Source: Ianthella basta (Eukaryota > Porifera > Demospongiae > Verongiida > Ianthellidae). From it: 64,000 bases of DNA. The notes under the pieces are model-generated. The model did not search any database. It was given only the letters and a program-made list of their open reading frames with translations, and was not told the origin of the DNA. Both the position numbers and the translations under genes were made by a program. Numbering within the stretch: position 1 is the first letter of the stretch; each line of letters starts with the position of its first letter. Positions 51,101-63,559 of the stretch are shown here, in pieces. The DNA lies in contig OZ025882.1 in NCBI GenBank assembly GCA_964019415.1, forward strand, positions 3,454,427-3,518,426. The letters run 5' to 3'.

Positions 51101-54100
51101 GCCAATCCATGGCCAGTTTCCTGTTTAGACATTGCAATCAAACCTCACTCGTTATCTGCAAGTGTGCTAATAGCATTTATTGGTTCTCTTTTGTTCTCAT
51201 ACGTACGTACCTTCTTTTTTGTATTAAACTACATAGCTACATACGTATGTGTAATTTCTGTAATGATGGTATGTGTTCAAAGACTAGTATATATTCTGTA
51301 CAACGGTGCATGGTTAGATCTAGTTCTAGTGGACATCCTTCCTGGTACGCATGTATATTGTAATACCACTGGTTGGTTGTATGTGTACTGTGTTAGTATC
51401 TTAGTGAATGTGTGAAATATGCTGCTTGCTATGACAGCTACTGTATGCCCTACGTACGTAGTTGTTTCTATTTTCCTCCCAATGCCTTGTTGCAGTCAAA
51501 TGCCTGGAGTGTATGAAGCACTCAGACACCTTTGATCCCATGTTGGACTTGAGCCTGGACATCAAGACCTGCCCCTCCATTGAGAAGGCACTACAAAAGG
51601 CAATCCACCCTGATGTGCTGGATGGGCCCAATCAGTATGCATGCCCAAAGTCAGTTTAAGCGGTGCATTGATGTTGTAATGGGATCAGTGCATGTGTATT
51701 AGATGACATTGAGTCAACACTGTTTCTGGCATTCTCCATGTCCAATCCAGTTTCAAGTTGTACCACATCTTGCAGGATTAACTACTGTACTTTGTACAGT
51801 ACGCATCATAAAATATGTGACGCTAAATGGTAATGGATATTCACATAAAAGTTAACTGTTTTCTGCCAGCAGTTGGATGTACATTTGCACAGTACATGTG
51901 GCTGGTGCAAGGCTATCCTCTCTTTGTGTATGGTGGTTAGTTGCTTATGATGACCTTCCAATGAGCTTTCATGATCTCTTTTGACCAAGTGCACTCATAA
52001 GTAAGGTGTTAGCCTGGCTGGCGTGTACTGCATCAGTTTGTGATGTGTCATCCCACTTTTTCCACCAGCTAATTGTGTGCTTGTGGAAACTGGTGCCATA
52101 TAGTCTACTGGGTCTGTATCTCTATATATTCAGAGAACTGTGTGGCTGTGCAATGAGTGACACACATGCCAGAGTGTGTTGGACACTACGTATCTGTTAA
52201 CTGTGTTGCGGCATGCTGAGGGGATATGCTACACCACTGTGTATTCAAATGCATTGCCTCTGTTAGGGGGCAAAGTCGCTATTCTTGCATCATCCTAACA
52301 GTCATTGTTGCATGTGTATTCAGGTGTGTACACATGTTGCATAAGTGAATGGGATAGAGCTGAAGGCTGCTGACGACAGACATGTCTCAGGTTGGCTAAA
52401 GACCGGCTTCTTCTTGTGTCCAACCATGGTGGCTTCTGTTTCATTCTCAGTATGGTCTTTTGCTGTACAAAGACATCAGATTACCTTCATCCTGTGCCTT
52501 TGGCACTGCTTGATTATCAGCCACTAGTTTTGTTATTCAACATGGGATAGCTCTTTCAATCATGCAGATAGGACAGGGTAATATGTAGTGGTACCAAGCA
52601 ATGCCGCAGCTGAACAGATGTAGTTACATTCATCAATCAGCCAGTCAGTGAAAATTGGGATATTGTAACTAGAGCTTGCTTCACTTGCCCCTCTGTTATG
52701 GGTGGTGTGATAGCCAGTGTCTATGAATGAAGGAAAAGGACCTTGTTCCATTGGAATTAATTTGCAATTGCTGTTGTTCCGCTTTTCATGGTCCTCTTCC
52801 TTTTCTTCCTCACATCTCTGCTTCATACTCTCATTGCTAACCTCTCTTCCCCCATCCATGCCAAGGCTCTCCATTTCATTTTCATAATTTTCTTACACTT
52901 TCAGCACACTCACTTGTGCATAATCTCTTATGTATGCCATGTCCATGTTAGCACTGTATGGCTATGCTCCTGCCCACCAAAGTACAGCACTGCTATGTAT
53001 GTACATTCTAGTAAATGGTGTCTATAAACGTGCAAATGTCAGACAGAGAAATGCTTTGTAGTTACGTATGTCCTCCACTTACAGTGGCGTCTATAGCTGT
53101 GTGTAGCATGGCTGGTGGAATTGTCAGAGCCCTCAGTTGTACAAATGGTGAATGTGCCATCATTATGTAACATTCAGGGGGAGGGTATGCAGGAATCACA
53201 GCTCCATTCCTTCACTAATCAACTGAAATATGTATTGATGATGAATAGCGCATAAATTCCTACTCTCCAGGTGTGTATTTGGTGTTTTGGACATGGCATG
53301 TTAGTTGTGTATTATATCAGGCACTCCTCTTCGTGCCATCCTGATGGGTGCCAGGTACTGTACCTGTGTACACCTGTTCACTGAATTTGATAGTGCTGAT
53401 GAGTTTGGGTAAACTGAGTATCCTGTATGCAGTGCCTGCACACTTGATCCCACATTAGAGTGAATGCAGGGATTTGAGACATTCAGCCATTACGTGTGTA
53501 TGTATGCACCATTGATTGGTATTGTCTATGTCGGCTGCTCATGGTGTGCTCTTCTTTGTGTACGTATGTAGCTGTAAGAAGTTTTCCAAAGCCGAGAAGC
53601 ACTTTAGAGTCCATCGTATGCCAAAAGTGCTGACTCTGCATCTAAAGAGGTTAGTTAGTGAATTGGACAAAGACTGGTTGTACATTGTCTATTTGTAGAT
53701 AGGTAGGATGTGTGCAATGTCCGTTCCATGAACAGACTGGTAGCCCATACCCACTCTACCATAATGCCATTATGTGTATGTACAGTATGTGTACTTAAGT
53801 TCTTACGTATGCATGTGTCTGTGATTGCCACCCACACCCTTGCTAGTACTATCAAATTTACCACCTGGTTTGTTGTGTGGGGAGATGCCTAACAGAAGCC
53901 TGACCGTGCCCCAGCAGAGTCACTATGGCTAATACTGTTTGAGAAACACATACATGGGATACATACCTACGTACGTATGAGCTCTCAAAGGACATCCACT
54001 CCTCAAAACTTTATTAATGACAATGTATGTAGGTAGTGCACAGAAGCAGTGCGTGATGAAGCACTTGTATTGCTGTATGGGTTGGGTGCTCGTATGGCTA

Positions 54101-57100
54101 TGTGGTTAGCTGGGAATGGGGTTGTCATGCCAACTTATGCCCCACCTTAATTAGTCCCTCCTGGAATTGGAACAATAGCCAAAATGATTTACTATCTGAT
54201 ATTTCATACATTCCTGCACTCTTTTAAGTTGGCAGATATTACCTTCTAGGCATAGATGATTTTATCAGATGGATAAGCAGTTTTCAAAGGTTTGACAACT
54301 TCATTTGCAAAATAAAGGATTTCAGCTTATACGTCTTTGGCATACACTCAAAAGTTATTGCCATAGAAAACATCAGGAACAGTGTCTCCATATTCAGCAG
54401 GACAGAACTATTTCAGTGGTCACTCTGTGATGCTGTTTTTTGGCCCAGTGCAACCATTTCCACAAGGGATTTTTATGCCATGACAGTCACTAGGAAAGAT
54501 GATGTTCAACAGCAAATATAATTTGCAGCTGTCCTTTGTGTCAAATGTTAGCTGGCTAAACTGTGTGTTTTGTATGGAATACCTTGTTACTTACTTATGT
54601 ACAGTGTCTGCAGTATAGAGGAAATCTAATTATGCAGGTACTGATGCAGTGGTATAGCTGTAGTGCAGTGTGTATTATGTAAAAGTGCCACTGGTGCGTA
54701 TTCCCTTCTGTTAACTGTCCCACACTACATCGTGTGTCCTATATAGGTTTTCCTTTGCTTCACTGTTTGGGTCCAAAGTGAGCAAGATGGTGCAGTACAG
54801 TGAGTACCTGAACCTCAGGCCGTTCACAAGCCAGCCCAAGGTACATGCTGTTGCCTACCAGATGCATGATGGGACAGGATTACATATGCAGAATTAGAAT
54901 GTAGAAGGATACACCAATGATCCATGTTTTGGGACATTCAGTTCAATAGTTCAGCACACTCTTGAATGCTTATACAGAAGTTAGAACGTGCCCTACAACT
55001 ATACATGTACCCTTCAGAAGTTGCTTAGAGACCTCCATATCTAAACTCCTTACAGTACATTTGTTCAATATGAGAAGACATATACAGTGCACCTGGCAAG
55101 CATGGTACTACAGGTAGAGGCTAACAGGGTTGTGGCAATTGTATACTAGTAGATTCCTATATGCTGTGCCTGCCATGCGTCATGTGTTCCTCTCCTCCCA
55201 GGGTCCTGCTGCATGGTACAAGTTGTATGCAGTGCTGGTACACTCAGGGTTTAGCTGCCACTCAGGACACTACTACTGCTTTGTCCGCAACTCAAACAAC
55301 TTTTGGTACTGCATGAATGACTCAGTGGTACGTTCCCACCTGTTCTCAAAGGAATACATGTTACAGTATGTATTCAGCTGTGGCTAGGTTGCAATGCCGT
55401 GGTGTGTGTGCTACTTCACTGAGATCACTGCTCTAGGTTTGCAGGACAGGTGCTCTGTGTGGGTGGGTGTAGGCACACCTCTGTGCCTGACTGCAACTAG
55501 CCATACACAACTTAATAGCTTCAGTTCCTGTAGTCAGCACTTATTTGGCCACAACTGTAGCCTGGCCAGATGGTAGCAGTTGTGCCTTTGTAGGAGTGTT
55601 CTTATCGTATTCCCATGTCATTTGTTCCTGTGAAACCACAACACACAATCTAATGCTCTATACATTTGGTATGCTGTGTATGCATTGAGAAACTCTCCTG
55701 TGCCACAATCCCACCCCACCCTTGCAGGTGCGCCAGGTATCCCAAGGAACAGTCCTCAACCAGGAAGCATACCTCCTCCTCTATGTCTTGGATCCCAATT
55801 ATATGAAGGTGGGGTCACCACAGGTTAGCTTGGAGGAGGGGAGGGACAGGCACAGTTGAATGGCTATAGAAGCTGCATATGTGTGTAGCTTTGTGTTGAA
55901 TGTATATAAATTAAGTAGTAGTGAGTATAAAGTCTTCATGTGAGAGATATCTCTGAGGCCCTGTTTACATGGAGATATTTCTGTGAGAATGGCCAGGAAA
56001 CTATTCATTTGTCTTCTTGCCATGGTTAGTCACCTGTCAATAGAGACTTTCTTCAGGTCTCAAGCATGCGGCACTACAGCTACTCACTGGTCACACTGCA
56101 CATTACAAGCGTTTATTTAATTTTGATGTGAGCCAAACATGACATGAACGTTGACGTGGCAGCCATTGTCATGGCAATGTCAGATGGCAGTAGAAGTCAT
56201 GCTGACGAAGTGAAAAATATTTCTCTTCAGCTAGCGGAGAAAACGACAAGCTAAGGCCACAGTACTGAGAATAGCAAAGCAGAAGTGATGCGCAGCTCCT
56301 ATACAGGCTCCATTGATGGTCAAGAAACTTTCTGAAGCTCCATCATTGATTCCTTTGCTCACCGACATCAATTGGAGGCTGAAAACGTGAAACAAGATGG
56401 GTCTAAAGCCTTTTCCACTCAGGTGTGACCAACTTATCACATTGACGTTCTTGTTGTGCAACATAACCATTAATATTGACATCATTTTTGACGTAGTCTA
56501 ACCATGGTCTAGCACCTAATGTAGGCCACTGTGATTGCAGACTGTCAGTCCAGATCATGTGTCATGTGTAAACCCTACTAAAATAGCTGCATGACATTGC
56601 TTCCTTCCGAGCAGTTACCTTCACCAACAATTAGCTGCACAGCTGTCTTCTCTCATAGTTCCTGAGAGAAGCCACCCTGCTCCACAACCCAGACAAAACG
56701 GCTCATCAACATTGACAGCTGGCATGTTGCATTGCATATGTGCACAACATTTTTTTTAATTCGCACCTTATTGATAATATAAAGTGTATAAATATAGGTT
56801 ATACCAAGATCCGAAGGGTCTGTGGGATTTAGAACACTATGGGAAACTGATTACTATAGAGGCCTGTGCGCGAAGCACAAGGGCCTCCATATCGGTTTCC
56901 TAGGTGTTCTAAATCCAGTAGACACTGAAGGAGCTCAGTATAAGGTGATTAGACTATGATAGCAACCAGTGTCAATACAGGGAAGGACCGCGCTGGCCAG
57001 TTCTGCTGAGGAATGACGACAAAAAGGTAGCCGAGTTTTCAAACAGCAGCGTAAACTGTGCGGAAACAACCCTGTGAAGCCCAGCTGCCGTGAAGTATCT

Positions 57101-60100
57101 TGGAACTTTGCTAAAGTTAATTTTGCTCCAAGCTTGTCGCAGGTACGTTGTCGAAAGTTTGCCTTAAAGCGCCAGAAGCTACCAGAGGTGGCATACGTTG
57201 AATCAGAGGTTGTATAAGTAAATCAGAGGTGGTATTAGCAATTTAAAACACTTCCATTGGACCAATCGATTACAGCAACTTGTTGTATCGTAGTCTAACT
57301 GTACACAACCATGCTTGTCCTCCGGTACAACTTGTTATGTGGCAGGCGAATTGCAATGTAGATACCAGGCTTGCCCTGGAATTAAATTGGCCTGAATATA
57401 CAAGGCTAAAGATTCTCCTGCACTGCTTCATAACAGAACGATTAAACCCTCTGTATTATAGCAATAGTGGAATTCTATTGTAACTGAACAACTTGTAAAT
57501 ATACTATTACTTACTAAGTAGGGCATATATTAAAATGCAAGCAGCCTCGCTAAAAGTAATATACAGGACAAGAGCCTGAATTGAACAAAATGTATGCAAG
57601 CAAAGTGCATTTTGGGTCAAAATTTTTGCACTCTCTCTCCACTAATTTGTCTGGCTTACAGCAGCAAGTAGCTGTTGGGTTCATCACCAGCTGACACTGT
57701 ACCAGAATATAATTGCTACAACACGAAGCCTACTACAGAACTGAGCGTGCGCAATACCATGCATACCATGCATCGATGAGGCACATGTTATCGACACCTG
57801 TTCCCACACCTCCAGACGGTGCCTCGATGAGGCACATGTTATCAACACCTGTTCTCACACCTGTAGACGGTGCCTCCTAGAGTCCTGGGCGATCCACAAG
57901 GAATTCAACCCCCTGAACAGAGAATTAGGTCCACTTCCCCACAGCTACAAAACCCTCATTAAGCATTCATAATTTACACCCAACAACCGCTATATATGAC
58001 CACTCATGTCAATTTCATTCATCATCATCTGTCACATCATCAGCTGTCACATCATTAGCTGTCACCCTCACCTATTTAACCACCACACACTATTCCATTA
58101 GCACTGAAGAAGGCAGCAGTAAGCTGCTGAAACGCTTGGTAAAGAAATCAAATTTTTGGCTAGTGACTTCCAAGAGAACTACCAGAATGTAAAATTGTTG
58201 TTGATGTATAATATCGTTATACCGTTGGCTCATTCCTTTCATGCCATATGTATAGATATATAATGACTCTGTGCAGCTGTATTTTCTGTGCTATTGACCA
58301 TGGGCGCTGACATGTCTAGGAGATTTAGGAACAACAAATAGATGCCTGTAACCATGGCAATGGAATTATGTGTGTTTTGCCCTTGAATGATGCAATGAGC
58401 ATCAAGGTCATTTACTACACAAGCCTGTACACTGCATGGAGGTTGACAGGTGCATAACCGCCTTGCTGCACTGGACCGCCACACGTACATACCAACCAGT
58501 ACCTATCCTTTGACTCAGACCAACCCAAGGCAGCAGTAGTGAGGACGAAATGTGTACAGCTAGCACGTCGTGATCAAATGATGTAGAATAATGGGAGGGG
58601 AGATTGTGGAGGCACTGTAGGAGATGGCTACCCACCAAGCTTCATCTACAGGCCCTCAAGCAGAAGAACATTTAGACCAGCAGAAGATGACCAGAGACCA
58701 CCAAGGATCAGTCTGACTCTTGTCAGTTGTCTATCAAAGATACTCAGAAGAATCCTCATGCCACTGGACCTCACGGTAGCTTTCCATCTACTCTCACACT
58801 CTGCATCACTAACTAATTCATCCTAAGGACCCTATACCAGTGGACCAATATGCAGGAGTTCTATGTCCAATCCCCTGTTCTGAATGCCTCAAAGGGTGCG
58901 TTGGACAATCTGGCTGGACCTGGAGTGCCTTCTGACTGAATGATGACTCATGTAAATACGTATTATTTGTTGGATGTACATAATAGCCATGCATCATAGC
59001 CTTCCTTGGGAAACGCTTTACACCTACTGTGGTGATCAAATGTACTAAGCTACGTAGTATGCATCTGGCACATGTGTAAATTTGTGCACACATGTTACTC
59101 GTGCATGTAAAGGATGAAATGTGTAAAATCATTGGAGTTCACTGCAAAGTGTGTCTCCTAGGCTTTCCTTACAATAGGTAGAAGATCAAAGCTGATTCTG
59201 AGTGCTGTAGAATGGCAGAAACGTTAAATGATGTTATCATGAGAATTTATTTTCACAAAGTAATGCCAACTGCTTCACTAAATTCATGAAATAAAGTCCT
59301 GTCAAAGTGAGAGCTGACTTGGTATTCTGCTGTGCTGCTTATCTTCTAATTTCTTCCACTAATTTAGTTACTCGCGTAGATCTTTGTAATCAGTTTTAGG
59401 CAATGATCAATATGCCCCACTTGTATAGTAACACCATTTCCCCCCCCCCCCCCATCCCCTGTTGCCTATGTGCACTTGCAAAACATGGCATATCAATTCA
59501 GTATGTATGGCTGAAACAGCCCACTGACATGTTGAAAACAGGCTGTAGGTCACAACTGAGCTTCAGTGACTATGGCATCCTCACAGTGAGCTGTGTTGTT
59601 GTCTCCACCCTTTTAGCCTCAGCCCAAACAGACTGAAGCAACAACACACAAGTCTGCCTCCCCACAACACACAACTGGTATGTATCTATGTGGTGTGTGT
59701 GTTGTGTCCTCCTTACAGCATCTCACGAGCCATCCATTGTTGATTGTGTTGTCTTAATTTATGTATTTTACAATGATTGGAAGAAGACCCTGTCCATGCA
59801 GGGTGTTTGCATGTAAATGAATATTGGAGACCTAACGTGTGAAGGGTATCCTTTGATCACCTATGTGTGTACGTGTGTGTGTGTGTATAGCTGCATCTAC
59901 GTATGTATCTGTAGTCATCCTGACCTGTCAGTTTAGCCCCACCTTAATTCCAATGCCATCAGACCCAACAGCAGCCAAGTGATTCCTCTTCCTCTAGCAA
60001 ATTGTCTTCATAGTCATGTTGACTGATGGATTCTCATACTTTTCTTGTACTCATGTTGTTTCCTTTAAAGTTGGCTCACATTCTCAATCCAAAGATGAAC

Positions 60101-62586
60101 TGATGTGCTTAGATAATTCTTTTATGGATTTTAGTCAATGGATACTTGAACATGACTTCAGCTCATATGTATGACCTCCTGCTTTGTAATCATAACGGGT
60201 TTCAGGACTAGACGGCCAATTCCTGCAGAGAGCATTATGGTGCATAGTTACATACTGTAGTTGTCAACTTTTATTGCATGGTAGCCTAATTTGTACAATA
60301 TTTGCTGTGCTTTCTTTGTGTGTATGGAGCTATGGATGTTTGTACAGCTGGCTGTATCACTGTGCTCCATTGCAACTCAGCTCAGCATGCAGTACAACTT
60401 TGCACCTGGTATTGCTGTGATGATATGGATTAGTTAATGCATTCCAATGCTTCATCGATCACCCCACCTCATTACCCTATCCTCATCTTCTTTTCCCTTT
60501 GCTGCTTCTTTCAGGATCTGCTGACAGAATGGATTCATCAACTAGCACTGCCAGACCACTGCCTTTCAAGAAGACACTGACAGTAGAGGTAGAAAAGATC
60601 ATACCTCAGTCTGCAGTTCCTGTGAAGCCGAGCAAGCCAACAGGCATTGTAAACCCATCCCCCCAAAAACTACCAAAAGCAGAGCCAACAGTTGGTGTTC
60701 CATTGCATAGTAGCCTGTCTAGCACGCACTCTTTGATACCCCTTCGCAAGACGGACAGTGCTATCTCTACTGTGCAGGACGAAGGCAAGTCTAAAGAGAA
60801 AGGCTTTGTTCCACGCAATGTGGTCCTGTCTGAGAAGCAGAAGAAGCTAGGCGTGCGACCACTACAGCCAGGGAAGCCCCCAAAGGTGCAAAAGCAGCTG
60901 CAACAGGAGAGCGGTGTTCTGCCTTTGGAAGAGAACAAGACCAACCAAGCTCCTCTACTTACTTTTGTGGAAAATGTGAATGAGAGCTTTGATGTCAACA
61001 CAGATCACCCCTTATGGACTCCAGTACAAGATGCAGTGGAAGAGGTGTATTCCAGCACAGCTCCATCACCTGCTCAATTAATGCAGCAGGCAGAGAGCAC
61101 CAGCAATCATGCAAGTATACCTAAGCACTCTGTTCCTTCCCCCACAAGTGCTTCTGAAGTAGCAACAGATGCGCTGAGCTTGCTGCCACCAGCCTTGAGG
61201 GACAAGCAGCCCAAAGTAGCCATGGTGTCTCCCACACTACATGCTAAACCAGTAGCCCGTGTTTTGCCCTCAGTGAATATCACACAAATAGCATCAGCAG
61301 TAGTGAAGAGAAGCAATGAAGGAATTGAGAATGGAAATACTGGCAGTAGTACTGGAGATAGGCAGCGACCTCAGCAACCATGTGTAGAAGGTACTGAGAA
61401 TGTGCCAGCTCACATGGAAACGAAACTGATTTATGGCCCTGCTATTCCCTCTTTGGAGCAAGGGAAGTTAGAGAAGGATGCAGGGGATAGCATGAAGGAG
61501 CAGAGGAAGCGGAAGAAGAAAAAGCACAGAGTTGCTGACATGGATGACTCTGCTGATCATCGGTCAAGGGAAAGATTGCACAAAAGGAAGAAGAAGAAGA
61601 AGAAGCACAAACACCACAGAGACAGCGGCACTGAGGATGCACGAGTAAAGGCCTACAGTGGTAACAGTAGCACTGAGAATGATCAGGTCAAGAGCCATAA
61701 GTATAGCAGCAACACAAAGGATAGCTTGACAAAGAAGTACAGGACTGAAAATTGCAATGACGATGGCCAGGCAAAACGCCGTAAGACTGACAGTAGCATG
61801 GAAGGCAGCATGCCAAAGCACCCAGGGAATGGCAGCAGCAAAGAGGATAGTTTGTTGCATGATCATGGCCATCATGTGTGGAAGGACAGAAGGAGAGAAG
61901 ATGACGTAATGTCCAGCTCTAGCCCAGATCACGGTACGTCTGTAAAATCAGGCAGGCATGGTTGTCACTTACATCCTCTGGGACCACCAGAAGACCCTGT
62001 TGATCGCCCTCCGAAGAGGCACAAGCTATCCCATGGTGGGAAGGAGAGGGTGGGTGTTTCGCGGCCTTTGCTTAAGGAAGGGTCAGGTACGTGTCTAAAG
62101 GGTGTAAACTTGTGTTCACATGTAGTGTGTTGTTGCAGTTGTGTACATTGTATAGGATGTCCGGGTATGTTGAGATATAAAGCCATTTCTGACCATTTCA
62201 CAACTGAAATGTATTTCCAGTACAATGTATTCCAGCACTGTGCAGTGGGCATACCGTTGTCTCTACCTGCTAACATGCTTTTCTCCTGTGGCTGCACAGT
62301 AGTGCTAGTCAGCTTTAACTACATTCTGTCCATGATGGTGCAACACTCATGCACACATGAACTGCATCACTGCCTATTATTACTAAGCCGTTTTGTTGCT
62401 GCATGCTGTAGTGCCACTTGATCTAGAACAAGTTGTCCCTACCTTACTGTATGTTTGTAGTGGAAGTGGTGAGATGGGACGAAGGGGGAAGATGCTCAAA
62501 GTCTGCCCTGGGCATGTCAAAGGGGACAAGCAATACAGTGCAGCAGCTGGAGTCCCTCAAGTCATGGGGAACCATGAGAACCACAA
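42117..62586 (+). CDS. USP36: USP36-type ubiquitin carboxyl-terminal hydrolase (3' end not found)
   Basis: Twelve exons join in phase: 42117-42564, 46157-46261, 46650-46755, 48172-48239, 51496-51649, 53572-53649, 54747-54840, 55202-55327, 55728-55808, 59617-59677, 60515-62086 and 62461-62586 (donor gtaggt, so incomplete), about 1006 codons. This is a cysteine protease that removes ubiquitin; the USP36/scrawny group acts in the nucleolus and on chromatin. The Cys box [13 protein letters not shown] gives catalytic C122; [15 protein letters not shown] is the QEDAHE box; zinc-ribbon pairs are KCLECMKH and the next exon's CKKF; the His box [14 protein letters not shown] gives H374 and WYCMNDS gives N390/D391. 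The N-terminal [16 protein letters not shown] segment matches USP36. Exon 11 encodes a long disordered region with Lys clusters ([20 protein letters not shown], about 768-810), a probable nucleolar signal. Exon 9 has an alternative donor at 55824 (five more residues). Confidence 0.95.
43381..44040. repeat. 41-bp minisatellite, 16 copies
   Basis: The unit is acattgtggctacgggtatg followed by cctgttgtaaactcatgtgtt (41 bp). Copies are almost identical; the main variant is gtaaactc versus gtaagctc. Units 8 to 15 alternate strictly between the two, an 82-bp higher-order unit. One copy has acaggt for acgggt and one has gtgtcac for gtgttac. The first unit is preceded by unique sequence ending atgtaaatga. 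Confidence 0.98.
45299..45316. repeat. poly-C then (CA)n
   Basis: Eighteen C residues followed by cacacacac, in USP36 intron 1. Confidence 0.9.
46756..51495 (+). other. introns 3 and 4 of USP36
   Basis: Intron 3 (46756-48171) and intron 4 (48240-51495) flank the 68-bp exon 4. A (CA)n tract lies at 48901-48950. A minus-strand open segment at 48689-48416 has a coding-like look but matches no family I know; it may be a transposon scrap. Nothing else was recognised. Confidence 0.75.
51650..55727 (+). other. introns 5-8 of USP36
   Basis: Introns 51650-53571, 53650-54746, 54841-55201 and 55328-55727. I see no other gene, RNA or organised repeat in them. Confidence 0.75.
56825..56916. repeat. 92-bp imperfect hairpin with GC-rich tip
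   Basis: The left arm ggatttagaacactatggga...ctatagaggcc pairs with the right arm ggcctccatatcggtttcct...gttctaaatcc with small bulges. The tip tgtgcgcgaagcaca is itself a 5-bp stem and 5-base loop. It could be a small inverted-repeat transposon or a transcribed structured RNA inside the USP36 intron. Confidence 0.8.
57772..57876. repeat. 51-bp tandem duplication
   Basis: tcgatgaggcacatgttatc followed by gacacctgttcccacacctc and agacggtgcc is repeated once with four substitutions. Confidence 0.85.
59678..60514 (+). other. intron 10 of USP36
   Basis: Contains a (GT)n stretch near 59865-59887; otherwise nothing recognised. It ends in the pyrimidine-rich acceptor ctgcttctttcag. Confidence 0.75.
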
Positions 62587-63277
62587 GTAGGTTTTGGATT
62601 TGGCAGCATGGGAGGTTTACTGTACTGTGTACATGCCTCTTGATGTTTATCAGTTATCTAGGACACCATTATTTCATGTGTACCACATGTACGTACAACC
62701 CACACCCCTTTCACATGGCCACTCAAAGTCTTTGGAGCATTCATATGAGCACTTAAACCTGTTACTCATTGAGGCGATCAACATCCAGTTGCTCCAGCCT
62801 CCCTCAACAGGGATGGAGGGCTGGAGCTGCCTGGATGTTGGATGGCTGCCTTGAAAGGCAAAGAAGGCTGGGTGATGCAAAATTGATCTGCCGCTTCCGC
62901 TGACATTCTTTGGTGATGTGACTTCCAGTGACAGCCAATGATGAGGTGCATGGTTATATAATGAGTGCTCACACTAGCTATTTAATTACTTTCACCCTTA
63001 AGACCAGAGTATCTGGTTGAAATGTCGCAAGGTTCAAACCATGTTGGTTCAAGCTGGTATTTGGAGAACTGTCTATCTAACCTGTCTTCTTAGGCAAATG
63101 CTTCTTCTCTTCTCTATCAGTGTCTTGCTGATTTGATGTGGTTATTAATGCTGCTACTTATGTAGAAAAAGTAAGTTTCTCTTCACACGATTTACAGAAC
63201 AACTCTTTGTTAGACATGTAAAGGCACTCATCGTTGTGCTCCTTACCCACTGCTGTAGTTTTGACCTGAATGGCACC
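62587..63277. other. USP36 intron 12 or 3' flank
   Basis: No continuation of USP36 was found. At 63001-63040 agaccagagtatctggttga aatgtcgcaaggttc is a half-copy of the foldback element at 9364-9560. Confidence 0.55.
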
Positions 63278-63410
63278 CTATACTAATGAGGTGGAGATGG
63301 CGTACTTTTTCTTGTTCTTGGCATCATCTTTGCCATCACGAGATTTATTGACCTGTGCCTTAAATAAACTGTGTTCCAGAGTATTCCGCTCTTCTTCCTT
63401 GCTGCCGTGC
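63278..63410 (-). other. possible terminal coding segment, minus strand
   Basis: A 44-codon minus-strand frame ends at TAG (63280-63278) and could begin at an acceptor ggttctaccag|g. It is charged (KEEERNTLEHSLFKAQVNKS and a KNKKKYA near the end) and looks more protein-like than its surroundings. It may be a real last exon of a gene lying further right or part of the adjacent retroelement. I do not recognise it. Confidence 0.25.
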
Positions 63411-63559
63411 CTGGTAGAACCAACGGTTCCAACCAGATCAAGATCACCTCTGCTTCCCCCATTGAGAGGCCGCCTTCAGGTGAGGCACGCATTGGGTTTG
63501 GCATGTAGTTGGACTGGCCAACGTTTTGTCCTACCTGCGTGCACCTGGGATTAAGGTCA

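Larger units (their letters stand above)
55809..59616 (+). other. intron 9 of USP36
   Basis: 3.8 kb. It contains the hairpin at 56825-56916, a two-copy 51-bp tandem repeat (57772-57876), repeated 'catcatcagctgtcacatca' words near 58020-58065, a 'gaagaaggcagcagtaagct' / gctgaaacgcttgg segment at 58104-58140 related to the foldback words elsewhere, and a poly-C run near 59441-59453. Confidence 0.7.

Noticed and set aside
42117..62586. Assignment as USP42 rather than USP36
   Set aside because: The N-terminal segment with QKVEF and the Lys-rich tail fit USP36 better; invertebrates often have a single gene ancestral to both, so the name stands for the group.
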